Below are positions 12,469-23,889 of a DNA stretch of 64,000 nucleotides, in pieces. The first letter of the stretch is position 1, and each line of letters starts with the position of its first letter. Both the position numbers and the translations under genes were made by a program. The notes below the pieces were generated by a model that was not told the DNA's origin, made no database searches, and saw only the letters and a program-made list of their open reading frames with translations. The stretch covers positions 62,001 through 126,000 of the forward strand of contig JAJEKB010020302.1 in assembly GCA_022393335.1 (NCBI GenBank). Reading direction: 5' to 3'. Source of the DNA: Macrotrachela quadricornifera. Its lineage: Eukaryota; Rotifera; Eurotatoria; Philodinida; Philodinidae.

Positions 12469-13530
12469 TCAAAATATGATTCTACAAGAAGGGGGATTAT
12501 GTACATCTCTTTTATAATCGTTTGAATACCAGCGACGCAGCCACTCAATTTGACACCCAAACTCTTGATAAAGTGAGCCAGTTTCTCTGCTAATGACTTT
12601 GCGTCGAATTCTTAAAGACTTCCAATTTTTTCGCGCACTTGAGCAGCCATTAAACATAATAATTTATTTTAGATTTTAGGTGAAAGATATGTTGTCTGAC
12701 TAGAAGCATCATCAAATACTGATTTGACTGCTGCATCGGTGGCGAATGCCCATTATAATAATTCAATAAAATTTCCTTGATTCTGCGACCTATAGTGAGT
12801 GTTTGCTCAAAATCCAATATTTTTAATAATTGGAAAACTCTCACATTTAATATTTTCTAATTATGATTGATATTATAGTTTGCTAGAGTCAATCATTAGA
12901 TAACTTCACCAATTCTGTTCATAGATAGTTCTAATAATTGAAGTATTCCGACAATGAGTAATTTTGGCATAACATTCCAGATGTATAAAATAAAACAAAA
13001 TATACTCTTACGTCTCGCTTTTATCATGATCTCGTGTAGGTATCGACTTTCGTGCACAAAAATGAAGAGCGGCTGCAATCTTATGAATGCGAACCCGACG
13101 ACATCGAATAGTCGCTTCTCGACCTTTCATCTGAACTACTAACACTGATTGATCAATACTTTGAGCATCACATTCAGCTTTGTTCGTCATCGATAAAATA
13201 TGACAGCTGCTATTTGTATGACCATTGAAAACCTCGTCCTTTCTCCAAAGCCATATAACCAACTCATTGTATCTCCCTTAACTTTGCAAGTGATCCTATC
13301 GTTCAATGAATAGTGACGGCACACAAAACAATAGCATGCTAGAAGAACCTGTGATGGTTTGTTCGTTGCCGTTTGACTTATATCATTTGGTGCTTGATTA
13401 ACATCTTTCGACAGATCAGTTGAATCGGTGAAAGCATCTAATGAACTTAAGGATTTTTCGTTTTCTATTCCATCTCCACCAATTAAGTTTGTAGTCAGAA
13501 CTTCAATTTCAGACTGTGATGAATGACTTC
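12469..13530 (-). pseudogene. Decayed zf-TTF (ZMYM1-like) hAT transposase
   Basis: Minus-strand fragments line up with hAT transposases that start with a TTF zinc finger. An acidic/Ser-rich leader (13480 down) is followed by CYCFVCRHYSLNDR (finger Cys-x2-Cys) and, after a frame change, FNGHTNSSCHILSMT. Then come RVRIHKIAAALHFCARKSIP and DHDKSE, matching the conserved L.R..I..RGHDES segment. Near 12690-12640 is TTYLSPKIQNKLL with CLMAAQVRENW. Multiple stops and frame changes show it is dead. No ends or target duplications were recognised. Confidence 0.75.
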
Positions 13531-14985
13531 AGAAACATTGGTGCTTGTAATTGATAATAATGAAAGATGAATATCCAAGTGAGTCAAAGAAAAATACCTA
13601 ATAGAGAACAAAGCGCGGAAAAAATTGGCCATTCCACAGAGAAGAAACAATACATATGATAGTATAACATAATGAGAGGAGGAATACCAAAATATCGAGA
13701 AGAGGATACACAACAGTAATTTTTCATCGGAAGTTATTTATTGATTGCTTTTGTCGCCGTGACAATTATTTATATAATACACTTCATTATTTACTTAAAT
13801 ATACAGTTAAATACTCTGACCCGTGAACTGAATTGTGGCTTAGGAGAATATACATTAATATGAACACTGGCACAGCTATGAACACAAGCTTACATGAATG
13901 TAGGTAAATAAATTACGATGGTTTTGTGATTAAGAAATAACATCTTTTTTCACCTTTCACACTATACATTTGTCTTTTTAACACTGTAAACTTTGAAATG
14001 ATTTTTCCAAAAATTTAAATTCAACAGAAATCTCAAAAGTTTAGAACGATTATAAATCAGATCGACATATATAAATTCCAACGGTTTATAAATATCGTCT
14101 TTATTTATAACTTTCGAGCAATTTATTCTAGTGTTCGTTTGTAAGGTGAATCGAGTATGCATTTAACTAATTCTAGCAATGTGTGAAGTCGAGATTCTAT
14201 TCAAAACATTGGAAATTTTAACTTAAGCAAACCACTATCGCTGATGCAATAAAATATGATTTTTCTCACTGTTCTTCATTCAATAAAGAATCCGAAACGA
14301 CATTTGTTTTCAAAGATTTTATTGTTTATCAAAAACAACGAGAATGTAGAGCTTTGACTAATTTGGTCGACATTTATAAATCAACCTATTTCGGATTCTT
14401 TAGTGTTTTTAAACCAGTGCTAAACAGTAACAGTGGATATGAGTATGACAAATATAACATAAGTAGTGAATCATAAAAAAATACTCATCTTCAGAAAAAC
14501 CTTACAGAGGGGGCATTGCACCTCCTGCCCCTTGGTGGTTCCGCCACTAATGTCATCATATTATGTATTGATTTTTCATTGACGTAGAGAATCCGATTTC
14601 TCTGTCAACATGTATTTCATCAGGTATCGTGAAATTAAGTCGATAATAAATCATTTACGTTCTTGTACAATCACTATCTGATTTCGTTGAAATTGATATG
14701 GATGGCCAAAAGTTGTCTTAACATGTTGCTTATGTCATGTTGAAAAGAATGATAAATGAGAGTCCAATTGAAAATGATCGAATATCCTCAATACGTTTGA
14801 TCTTTACTTATGCCGTCTTATAGACATCAAATATCATTTTACTTTTACGAGGGATCACACAGAATTGATCAATCACTTTTTAATCGAGACTTTGTGCATT
14901 ATGTAGATCTTACTGAGCTGTGAATATTCGAAAAAGAGTTTGGACGTTCATTTTATTACTGTGGAGATATTGCATTTTTAGAGTA
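13531..14985. other. Intergenic with a lone hAT-like terminus
   Basis: No gene supported. At 14510-14558 there is a GC-rich stretch ending TTGGTGGTTCCGCCACTA, whose complement TAGTGGCGGAACCACCAA is a common hAT end. No partner end was found nearby, so it is probably a truncated copy. A short inverted pair (AAAGAATCCGAAA / TTTCGGATTCTTT) sits at about 14287-14401. Confidence 0.4.
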
Positions 14986-15338
14986 TTTTTTCGATGAATT
15001 TCATGATATCTCTGAGGAATACCAGAAAAACAGATCGTCTAATTTCGATGTGAAACTTTGCACAGATATAGGTGGCATTGAGAATAGTTTATTGTGAAAA
15101 GTTTCAGATCTTTTCTTGTTTTTATCGTAAGATATGGGTCGGATAACAATATGTTATTTATATCATTAACATACCTGCAGATTTCAATGGTCTTATTTCA
15201 GCATGAAAACAACGAGAAGATCTATAATTTTCACATTAAATTATTCACACTACCACCTGTCTCTGTGAAAAGTTTTACATCGAAAATTTGACACTTTTCC
15301 TGATGTTCCTCAGAGATACCATAGGATTCATCAAAAAA
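14986..15338. repeat. Imperfect palindromic MITE
   Basis: The left arm (14986-15085) with ATATCTCTGAGGAATACCAG and GATGTGAAACTTTGCACAGA is inverted at about 15245-15338, which reads as the complement with GATGTAAAACTTTTCACAGA. The loop is ~160 bp. The exact ends and any target duplication are unclear. Confidence 0.6.
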
Positions 15339-15925
15339 CGGGTCGCATCCATTTAGCCAACAATCATTTCACCGGCAAAAAGTCAAATTTAAAAAATTCA
15401 ACATTTAATGGTACTGCAGTTTTATTCACTTTTTGTGTTCTTTTTCTTCTTCACATCATGTGTTTTCTAACAATTTTGCCTATTATGACCTACATCTTCA
15501 TCGGATATGATCATAAGAATTTTTCTGGGACAAATAAGTTGATCAAGTTGTCAAATGTGTGTATATTTGTCGACATGATATTGTGAGATGATTGAAATGC
15601 TACAGAAATATTTTAAGCATACATCACATCCAAAGATAGAAAGGTATGAAAGATTTAATATCTAAGCCAAAGTAATCGTCAATCTTCTTTTGTTACTTTA
15701 TCGTAATGATATAAAATTGTACGTATTCAGTGTACACTTGCATAGCATCGTGCCTGTTCATAATTATATGGAAGTGAGAATTCAAATGAAGTGGAATATT
15801 TTTTTAGGAGTTAATAAAATATTAATGTAGTGTAATACAGAAAATTTCTATGCATGAGACGAATTTCGGTTAACTTAATGTTTCGATGAATTGGATAAAA
15901 CGAATTAGAATACATTCTCCATCTA
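15339..15925. other. 3' flank of the GPCR gene
   Basis: AT-rich; nothing supported beyond likely 3' untranslated sequence of the minus-strand GPCR. Confidence 0.3.
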
Positions 15926-17059
15926 TTATGTTCGATGATTCTGTAAGTTTGTACCATTGACATTCCTCTTGCCTGGATTTATACTCATTTGATGAACAAT
16001 CGGACGACGTAGACAATAGATCAATATAATTTTTTTGAATTCAGTACGAAAACTACTTGACATACATATATAAATATAGAATGTAGCACTACAATTCAAA
16101 TAAATAAGAATTGCTGAACCAAATAAATAGAGAAATAATTCTATAGTTGTTTGTGGATTGCCTTTTTTAATGAATGTAAAATATAAATTAATACCTGGGA
16201 AAAGCCATGATGATAGAACATAAATAATTACTTGACAAATTGATATACCAAAAAGTTGATGATCTCTTTTCTGAATACGCATTTGCATTGTTAACGATAC
16301 AGGAATTACACGAGCTCTCATCTTTCTTATAGTACAATATGTTAACAATGTAAATGTAATCATCATTAGTGGTGGTATAATACCAGCAACACAAACAGAA
16401 TAAATACTGAAGATAAAAGAATAAATATCAGACATTACGCAACGTTGGGATTGAATTGTATTGAAAAGAGCAATATGTATTGCAAGAGTAAACCAAATGA
16501 ATGGTATAACAATAGCTACTCGTAATGTAATATGTTGACTACTAAAACGTCGTATTAAAGCATTGGGTGAACACATACAAAAACGATCAATACAAATAAG
16601 AACAATATAACTTCTTGAAATCATTAATAATGCATGAAGAACGTAGGCATGTAATTTACAATGAAGAAGAGAATAATTGCTTATATTAATCCGTTCAACT
16701 ATATAAATGTTAGTTACACCAGCATAATTAAGCAAAATAAAATTTGTAATTGATAATGTAACAAAATAAATTGAACATGAACTATTACGTAAAGATTTTT
16801 GAGAAAATACTATCAAGAAATATAAATATAATTTTATTAATCTTTTTTTGTTTTATATATTAAATGTATTCCTACCAAGACAATTGAAAATGTTTCCAAT
16901 ATTTCCAAAGAATAGATATGAAGAGAAGAAACCGCGCATGATTTGTTGTTGAATAAATAGAAAATTATTGATACTTGTCATATTATTCCACAGAATATTC
17001 TTTCTCAAGTAACTAATGTAAAAGGTAATAAATGAAATATAATATATAAAAAAACTCAT
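15926..17059 (-). CDS. Rhodopsin-like 7TM receptor, FMRFamide-receptor-like
   Basis: Two exons on the minus strand, 17059-16876 and 16809-15926, joined across a 66-nt GT-AG intron (16875-16810). The junction is GNIFNCL|VFSQKSLRNSS, exactly at the end of TM1; total 355 residues. Features: GN in TM1, a TM3 Cys (about 112) and a loop-2 Cys (about 185) able to pair, and DRF (136-138) in place of the class-A DRY. Hydrophobic segments account for seven helices, and the tail after TM7 is short and basic. The leader (1-40) has an Asn-x-Thr site. The pattern SRSYIVLICIDRF..CS is typical of the large bdelloid set of peptide-receptor-like GPCRs. The ligand is unknown. No stops or shifts, so it is likely functional. 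Confidence 0.88.
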
Positions 17060-18197
17060 AAAAAAAATGCTATGTCATGTTTTTATGTCTGAATTAATTC
17101 ATATATAAGATCCTTTAGGCAATAAATAGAAATATGAACTGAAAAATTTTACATACTAGCCGTAAGATTAAATTTTTATCAACGCAAACAAAAGAATTTA
17201 ATAACCATACCATCATGATAGAAACATATTATTATTATTTCTTTTTGCTTATTTTATACTGGATTTCAAAACTGCCCGGTCAACACATTCCAATTTTTTT
17301 TATTTTTTTTTATAGGTAGTTAGACAAAAACAAGTTCGATAAACAGTTGAGTCATTCGATAAATATTTGTCGTAGCGTAATTAATTATCGATGTGACGTA
17401 GAGATTGTTGATGTGATCGTCGATGTATTGCCTGAGCAGAGTATCGAAACCATAGAATCTAACTTCAGCCAGCCTAAGCGGTACACCGACAGTTGAGCCC
17501 TAATTGTATTTGTCATCTTCCTAGATCTTGGATATTCACTCAATGCGTTAGTATTATCTTTTCCAGTAATTTGTAATCACTCTCTACTTGTTCATCGCTC
17601 CGACCTATAAGTCGACCAGCTATAATTCAGATAAAGCATGTGAAAAACAACTACATTCATCTTCTCTTATCCAGTCATCACTACTTCTTCTATCCTAATC
17701 TATTACTATTATTACATAATATCAACTTTAAAATCGATCAGAAACCAGATCAACGTCTATTCGATGGTTTTATTCATCGGCGTACTAAAACATTTAAAAC
17801 CATCTTATGCTGTGGTCAAAATATTTGTGCAGGTCTGTACGAACTTGATAATGAATGAGAAATTGCAGGCACGAGAAGTAAAGCTAAGAAAACATGCAAA
17901 ATATGAACGTTTGAATGAACGATTCCAGCAATTAGTTCTTCCTTTTCATCTGATTACAAGAGATGTGTATTTTAAAATAGCAAGAGCATTGTTCAATTTT
18001 TAATGTGATTGTTACTGTGAAAAAAATTAATTTATTTTCTTGTGTTTTCTAATTCTTCTTTGTGCTGGGAACTCAATTGTCGGGAGCTCAACTGTCCGGT
18101 CATCAGTCTAAGCTGGAAACAAGTTCGATATTAAAATAGATAATCTCATTTTGAACAAAGTTTATTATCTTACATTTCACTAAATTTTGACTATCTA
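17060..18197. other. Upstream of GPCR; weak ORFs only
   Basis: AT-rich. Two short overlapping plus frames (17640-17858, 17764-18003) contain a charged stretch (EVKLRKHAKYERLNERFQQL) but match nothing I know. A real small gene or pseudogene is possible. Confidence 0.3.
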
Positions 18198-18622
18198 TCT
18201 ATATATATATAAAGAAGAAAGTTTGTCTGTTTGTTTGTTTGTTTGTTTGTTCGTCCGCTTATAACTCCATCCCGGTAAAAGCTAGCGTCACCAAATTTTC
18301 CATGGTGCCTCCCCAGACCGAGAGAAAGGTCATGGGATGGTCACCCACCGAGGGTGTGGATATGTGGGTGTGTGGGGTGTGGGTGAGGTCTGACCCAGAT
18401 AGTGCTGTATTAGCTAATATTCTCATTCTTTCCATGGTACTACTTTGAGTTCAGAGGCAGCTTTAAAGAGTTCGGTTAGCATTGATAGGAGTAGGGAGGT
18501 GGCGTCCGAATGAAATTTCATTGAAGGTCTATCGCAATGAACTTTGTGTTAATTTTCCAGAAATTTCGCGAATCTGTGATGATTCTAAGATTAATCACTT
18601 TTTGTCGAGAATTCGTTGGTTT
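18198..18622 (+). mobile_element. 5' part of a Helitron, interrupted
   Basis: Begins TCTATATATATATAAAGAAG preceded by A, followed by a GTTTGTCTG(TTTG)n run and a G-rich stretch. The layout matches the complete short Helitron at 22061-22561 (TCTATGTATATAAAGGAGAA then a GTCTGTCTG run). No 3' CTAG end for this copy was found before the palindrome that starts at 18623. Confidence 0.6.
18224..18250. repeat. (TTTG)n microsatellite
   Basis: Run of GTTT/TTTG units directly after the Helitron 5' end. Confidence 0.9.
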
Positions 18623-20925
18623 AAAGGACAAGTGGCGGTAAGGCTATTTTTTGGCCACCAAAATTTTTTTAAAAAATTACATAATTAGAATCAGCATTAA
18701 ATTCTGAACAAAACTATGTATTTCTTTTTTAAAAAAGTCGAAAAAAATTTTTTTTTTGGAAAAATTTTTTCCCTGGTACCCTTCCAGGAACAAAGAAAAA
18801 CTTTTTTTTGTTTTTTTTCCATTTTGACCTAGATATAGGTTATCGACCATGCTAATCACGAATATAAGGTTTGTTTTGCATAAAAAAGTGATTTAAATTG
18901 GAAAATGGCCTATTCTGACCCAGGATGTTTTTTTGACCTTAGTCCAGAAATCACTGCCATTTGGCCCTAAAAATCAGTTAAGGATAGAAATAATACTTTA
19001 TATATATGTAGAAACAATTTAAAATGAATATTCTACTAATTCCTGATAGATTAATGCTTTAACAGATATATAATCCTAGTTTATTTGACTAAAACCTAAA
19101 AAAACCAGGAACAAAGGCACATATACTATGAAATGTAGGCCAAGTTTTTTTCTAATGAATTTTCCATCCAATGAGTTATACGTATAGATCGATGCAGTTT
19201 TTCATGCTCTATCCGAATATGAGTTCAAAAAGAAGAAAAAAAAATGAAGAAAATGGTCAAAAAGAGGAAATACTACAAAAAGCAGCGGAAAAGTCATAAA
19301 ATAGCCCGGTATTTCGAGACTATGACCAATAAAAATTAGTTTTAAGATAAAATGAATATGATATTCGGAATCAGGCTGCAAAATTACATCGGTTAGCATA
19401 AATTCTCCTTAAAATAATTTTCCATCAAAAACTTCGACTGGAAGGGAGCACAAGTAAAATTAGACCAGAAAAGCACGGAGGAGGACCAGGGATCGAAATT
19501 TGATAGAAAATTATTTTAAGGAGAATTTATGCAAACCGATGTAATTTTGCAGCCTGATTCCGAATATCATATTCGTTTTATCTTAAAACTAATTTTTATT
19601 GGTCATAGTCTCGAAATACCGGGCTATTTTATGACTTTTCCGCTGCTTTTTGTAGTATTTCCTCTTTTTGACCATTTTCTTCATTTTTTTTCTTCTTTTT
19701 GAACTCATATTCGGATAGAGCATGAAAAACTGCATCGATCTATACGTATAACTCATTGGATGGAAAATTCATTAGAAAAAAACTTGGCCTACATTTCATA
19801 GTATATGTGCCTTTGTTCCTGGTTTTTTTAGGTTTTAGTCAAATAAACTAGGATTATATATCTGTTAAAGCATTAATCTATCAGGAATTAGTAGAATATT
19901 CATTTTAAATTGTTTCTACATATATATAAAGTATTATTTCTATCCTTAACTGATTTTTAGGGCCAAATGGCAGTGATTTCTGGACTAACGAGGAAAGGCC
20001 ACCAACTGCCTCCTCGCTTTTGAGATCGGACTCTGTGCATAAGGTGGACCCCAGTGAGATATGAAAAACCCCAAAAGGATAAGTGCCCGCAGGCCTTCTG
20101 TCCAGAGTTATAGTTACTTTACTGGAATTTCAGCTTATGGCATGGTATTTACCAACAAATTGAATGACGATATTTCGACCTGAAATTTTGCTCATAGACG
20201 AGTCTAGTTGTGACTAGAATACCCTGAAAATTTCAGCGCAAAAGAATGTTTCCTTCTCGAGATAACACAGTCCCAAAAACCAGGCAATTCCAGCATCTTT
20301 CGTGAGATATGAGTGATTATTGAGACTGTTATATCTCGAGAAGGAAACATTCTTTTGCGCTGAAATGTTCAGGGTATTCTAGTCACAACTAGACTTGTCT
20401 ATGGGCAAAATCTCAGGTCGAAATATCGTCATTCAATTTGTTGGTAAATACCATGCCATAAGCTGAAATTCCAGTAAAGTAACTATAACTCTGGACAGAA
20501 GGCCTGCGGGCACTTATCCTTTTGGGGTTTTTCATATCTCACTGGGGTCTACCTTATGCACAGAGTCCGATCTCAAAAGCGAGGAGGCAGTTGGTGGCCT
20601 TCCCTCGTAAGGTCAAAAAAACATCCTGGGACAGAATAGGTCATTTTCCAATTTAAATCACTTTTTTATGCAAAACAAACCTTGTATTCGTGATTAGCAT
20701 GGTCGATAACCTATATCTAGGTCAAAATGGAAAAAAAACAAAAAAAATTTTTTCTTTGTTCCTGGAGGGGTACCAGGGAAAAAATTTTTTCAAAAAAAAT
20801 TTTTTTCGATTTTTTTAAAAAAAAAATACATAGTTTTGTTCAGAGTTTAATGCTGATTCTAATTATGTAGTTTTTTCAAAAAAATGTTGGAGGCCAAAAA
20901 ATAGCCTTACCGCCACTTGTCCTTT
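18623..20925. mobile_element. 2.3-kb near-perfect palindromic element
   Basis: The left arm runs from AAAGGACAAGTGGCGGTAAG (18623) to about 19430. The right arm runs from about 19497 to CTTACCGCCACTTGTCCTTT (ending 20925). The centre is a ~65-bp spacer with GC-rich sequence near 19440-19490. Arms are highly similar over ~800 bp. The right arm is split by a 619-bp palindromic insert at 19989-20607; the matching unsplit site is TTTTTGACCTTAGTCCAGAA at about 18930. Open frames inside (such as 19202-19399) are arm sequence, not genes. Confidence 0.9.
19989..20607. mobile_element. PIF/Harbinger-like palindromic MITE
   Basis: Ends CGAGGAAAGGCCACCAACTG and the complement of CGAGGGAAGGCCACCAACTG, flanked by TAA on both sides (19986-19988, 20608-20610). 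A 3-bp TAA/TTA duplication points to PIF/Harbinger. The two ~285-bp arms meet at a short centre near 20300. The empty site is preserved in the other arm of the host palindrome. A relative lies at 50800-51759 and a partial one at about 34232-34370. Confidence 0.85.
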
Positions 20926-20945
20926 GAAAATCGGATGTTTCTAAT

Positions 20946-22052
20946 GGGTCTACGAAAATTGGTCGAACGAAAAATGATAGAACGAAAATTAGCCGCTGAT
21001 AATTGGTCGCTACGAAAATTGATTGATACAAAAAGTAGTCGCTATGCACAATAATCTACACATTTATAACTGAATAAAAGAATTCTTGAAAACGAAACTT
21101 AATTGACACGAATAAATTAAATAAAAACGACAAAATAACAAAAACAATAATGCATAGATTCTCTATATTATCATAAATTAAGAATTCTTTTTCTCTGATC
21201 TATATGAACCCATGTAGGATTTCAATTACTTAAAAGAAAAATAAATTCTCTTAATAATACATCTATAATAAGTTTAATTTCTTTATGATTAGATTAGTAG
21301 ATTGTTCGTAGTTATTGTGAATCAAGATATTATAGTAGATCAGCTTCTTTTTCGCTAAGATATCAACATTTGCATTAAGTAAAACTCAAAGAAACAAAAC
21401 TCTATTACTTTGTAATGACTTTAGTTATACTATTGATGAAACAGCTGACGATAAAATTGATTGGCAATATGAATCTACTCGAGCGCTTAAATGTAAAGGT
21501 CGAGCTCATAGTAATTCTGTTAATACCACGATTTTATATGAAACTAACAAACACAATCATCTTGGAAATACTGTTTCAAATGAAATTCGAATATTTAAAG
21601 AAAAAATTCGTGATCGTGGTATTCACTATAATGAATCTACATGAACTGTGATTTATATTTCTTTAATGAATTTATCACATAATACTGTAGCATGCATTTA
21701 AAACTTTAAACATATAAAGTTTTGATATCCATCAGATTATTTTTCTTGTGTTTATGAGCTTTTTTGTTATCTGTCCAACTAGTATCTATTCAATAATTCG
21801 TTTGGTTTAACATTGATCTATTAAAATAATTATTATTAGTGTTACGTACTTAAAAGTGACACTTAATATCTTTTATGAAGACAGTTTGTTCTTTAATTAC
21901 AAATTTGTCGACTAATTTCTGTATCAATCAATTTTCGTAGCGACCAATTTTCTTAGCGACTAATTTTCATAGCGACTAATTTTCGTAGCGACCAATTATC
22001 GGCGGCTAATTTTCGTTCTATCATTTTTCGTTCGACCAATTTTCGCTTTCCC
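20946..22052 (+). mobile_element. FLYWCH-carrying MULE-type transposon, deleted
   Basis: TIRs: left GGGTCTACGAAAATTGGTCG, right complement GGGAAAGCGAAAATTGGTCG, with the match continuing ~100 bp inward. Flanks carry GTTTCTAAT at 20937-20945 and 22053-22061, a 9-bp duplication typical of Mutator-like elements. Subterminal regions repeat ATTGGTCGCTACGAAAATTG-like units. The only coding sequence is a single FLYWCH finger; the MULE transposase itself is missing. Confidence 0.85.
21351..21644 (+). pseudogene. FLYWCH zinc-finger fragment of the MULE
   Basis: In the frame through 21411 the protein reads KTQRNKTLLLCNDFSYTID, then WQYE......LKCKGRAHSN, then HNHLGN, and stops at TGA 21642-21644. W-x-C-x-GR-x(n)-H-x-H is the FLYWCH zinc-binding pattern common in Mutator-like elements and also in host genes. 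No upstream ATG or downstream transposase domain is present, so it is a remnant within the TIR-bounded element. Confidence 0.8.
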
Positions 22053-22060
22053 GTTTCTAA

Positions 22061-22561
22061 TCTATGTATATAAAGGAGAAAGTGTGTCTGTCTGTCTGCT
22101 TTTTATGCATTTGGACATCGCACGCGTTGGGGGTGCCAAACTCTTCATGGCATACTTTTAGGTCTCGAGGATGATCGAAAGGGATCAGGATGACTGGCGA
22201 GAGGATTGGGCTGAAATTTCACAACAGGTTATGATACATTACAATTTTCCCCAGTTTTTCAAAAACTTCGGAACATTTGCTGCCATTGTTAGAATATCCA
22301 CCTGTTAGTGTCCTTTTTTTGCACTGAGTATTGGTATAAATTATGGAAATACGCATGAGTTAAGAGAAAGACTGTTACGCCCCCACACTATTTGCTGAAT
22401 TATCCAATTTAAAAATGAATATAAGTGTATGCACGGCGGGATATGTAGTAATAATAGATAAAAAGGCCTTAGTCAAGCCATCTATACATCTTCTGTCGTT
22501 TTCTGACATGATAAGTTTCCAGTATGGAGATTTCCCGAGCAACGCCGGATACTACCGCTAG
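22061..22561 (+). mobile_element. Short non-autonomous Helitron, both ends present
   Basis: Starts TCTATGTATATAAAGGAGAA and ends CGAGCAACGCCGG...ACCGCTAG, a 3' GC-rich hairpin followed by CTAG. The base before is A and the base after is T, as expected for Helitron insertion between A and T. The GCAACGCCGG..CTAG terminus is common to many animal Helitrons. No Rep/Helicase sequence. It sits exactly in the right-hand target copy of the MULE, so it arrived after the MULE. Confidence 0.88.
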
Positions 22562-22762
22562 TATTATATATATTTTGAGCTGAAAATTGAAAATTTTGAT
22601 AGAACTGAAGTCTCGAACCTTCATTAATTAAACTAATATAAAATGATTCTAATATAGCATGTTATGTTCAAAACTTCCTATCATTTTGTGAAACACGATC
22701 TGAAAGAGAGTGTTGAAGTGTTTAAGGGTAGAAATTTGGACTCATCTTCCCTCTCCCCTCCC

Positions 22763-22960
22763 CACAGATCGTGACCAACAGGCAAGATTAGTATGACAGA
22801 TTGTGACTGGCAGGCAAGATTAGCATCACAGACCTTGACCAATGAGCAAAATTAGCATCACAGGCAGTGACTGACAAGTAAGATTAGTGTCACAGACCGT
22901 GACCGACGGAGAAGTTCAGTGTCACAGATCGTCAGCGACATCATAACAGTGAGCGACCGT
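22763..22960. repeat. Minisatellite, ~38-bp unit
   Basis: About five degenerate copies of CACAGACCGTGACC.ACAGGCAAGATTAGT. The copies drift mainly by substitution. Confidence 0.85.
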
Positions 22961-23163
22961 CACTTAGTAACTCTTACTATTCTAGCATAGACTGTGATCT
23001 ATAACGTGCTAAAGACCACCACAGACACTTATCTGGACAAACTCTGGATATCTGATATACAGTGTACGCAGCTTCATCGTGTTTCACATTTTTAATCCCG
23101 TAGGGATGGCGCTAACAGCTTTATTTTGCTTTCGGCAAAATAATAATTCGTTAACTAAGTTCC

Positions 23164-23889
23164 CTAGATCTGATGTTCGTGAATCAGTTGATTGTAAAAG
23201 TGATTGAGTTCCTCGTCTGTCTCGTTTGTAATGCATGTTCCGTAACGACTACCGGGCACATAATATCGATCGGATGCCCCAGTATAATCATCTCTCAATT
23301 CATTCCAAAGGAAAGCATGGTCAGGAAAAAATTGATTGAATATCGTATAGATATCACGAACTATCATTTCAGTCGATGTTGGATCGCGACTTATGATTTT
23401 CGTACTGCATCCTTTGAAATGGTGGGCGTAAAGTGATATGTGTGGATGTTCACCAGTTTCAAATTCCATGGCAACCGGCGGATCAATACCCATTTCCCCC
23501 CATTCAACCAATTGCTCGTCACTAATTGTGTAATGAAGCTTTTCAGCCGCATCACGAAGCAAGAGGATTGTTTTCTGACGTGCTACTTTCCAATCGTCGC
23601 TACTTGATGTCCAGCCGTTCGAGGTTCGGTGCAATTCGGCTATGACACCTGTACTCCAGAAACACGAAGAATCTGCCGGAAAATTGAACTGTTCACACAA
23701 ACGCACTGCTCGCATATCACCAATGGGCTCATGCAGTGCCCTGAATTTGTCGTGCTCGGCATCGTAGTTGACATAGAGTTTTACTCGTGAAGAATTCTTG
23801 TACTTATTGTACAGGACTCGAAGAAACTGATTCCATTTGTCCTCGTCGGTCACACGTTGATACACGGTGATTCCAGTATCAAATCCCAT
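23164..23889 (-). CDS. Orphan single-exon protein, 241 aa
   Basis: Clean ATG-to-stop frame with balanced, soluble composition and no signal peptide or membrane segment. Visible traits: MGFDTGITVYQRVTDEDKWN start, many aromatic and acidic residues, few Cys (4), a WGEMGIDPPVAMEFETGEH stretch and a C-terminal PGSRYGTCITNETDEE. No catalytic motif recognised. GC looks higher than the flanks. The start (GITVYQR....D..W...L) and lack of introns recall short hypothetical proteins of fungi, so horizontal origin is possible, but that rests on memory only. It is flanked by repeats on both sides; the start is the only upstream in-frame ATG. Confidence 0.7.
   Translation of the reverse strand: MGFDTGITVYQRVTDEDKWNQFLRVLYNKYKNSSRVKLYVNYDAEHDKFRALHEPIGDMRAVRLCEQFNFPADSSCFWSTGVIAELHRTSNGWTSSSDDWKVARQKTILLLRDAAEKLHYTISDEQLVEWGEMGIDPPVAMEFETGEHPHISLYAHHFKGCSTKIISRDPTSTEMIVRDIYTIFNQFFPDHAFLWNELRDDYTGASDRYYVPGSRYGTCITNETDEELNHFYNQLIHEHQI

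Noticed and set aside
18365..18390. TGTGGG-like telomere repeats (bdelloid telomere unit)
   Set aside because: Only about three loose units inside a Helitron sequence; no array and no terminal position.
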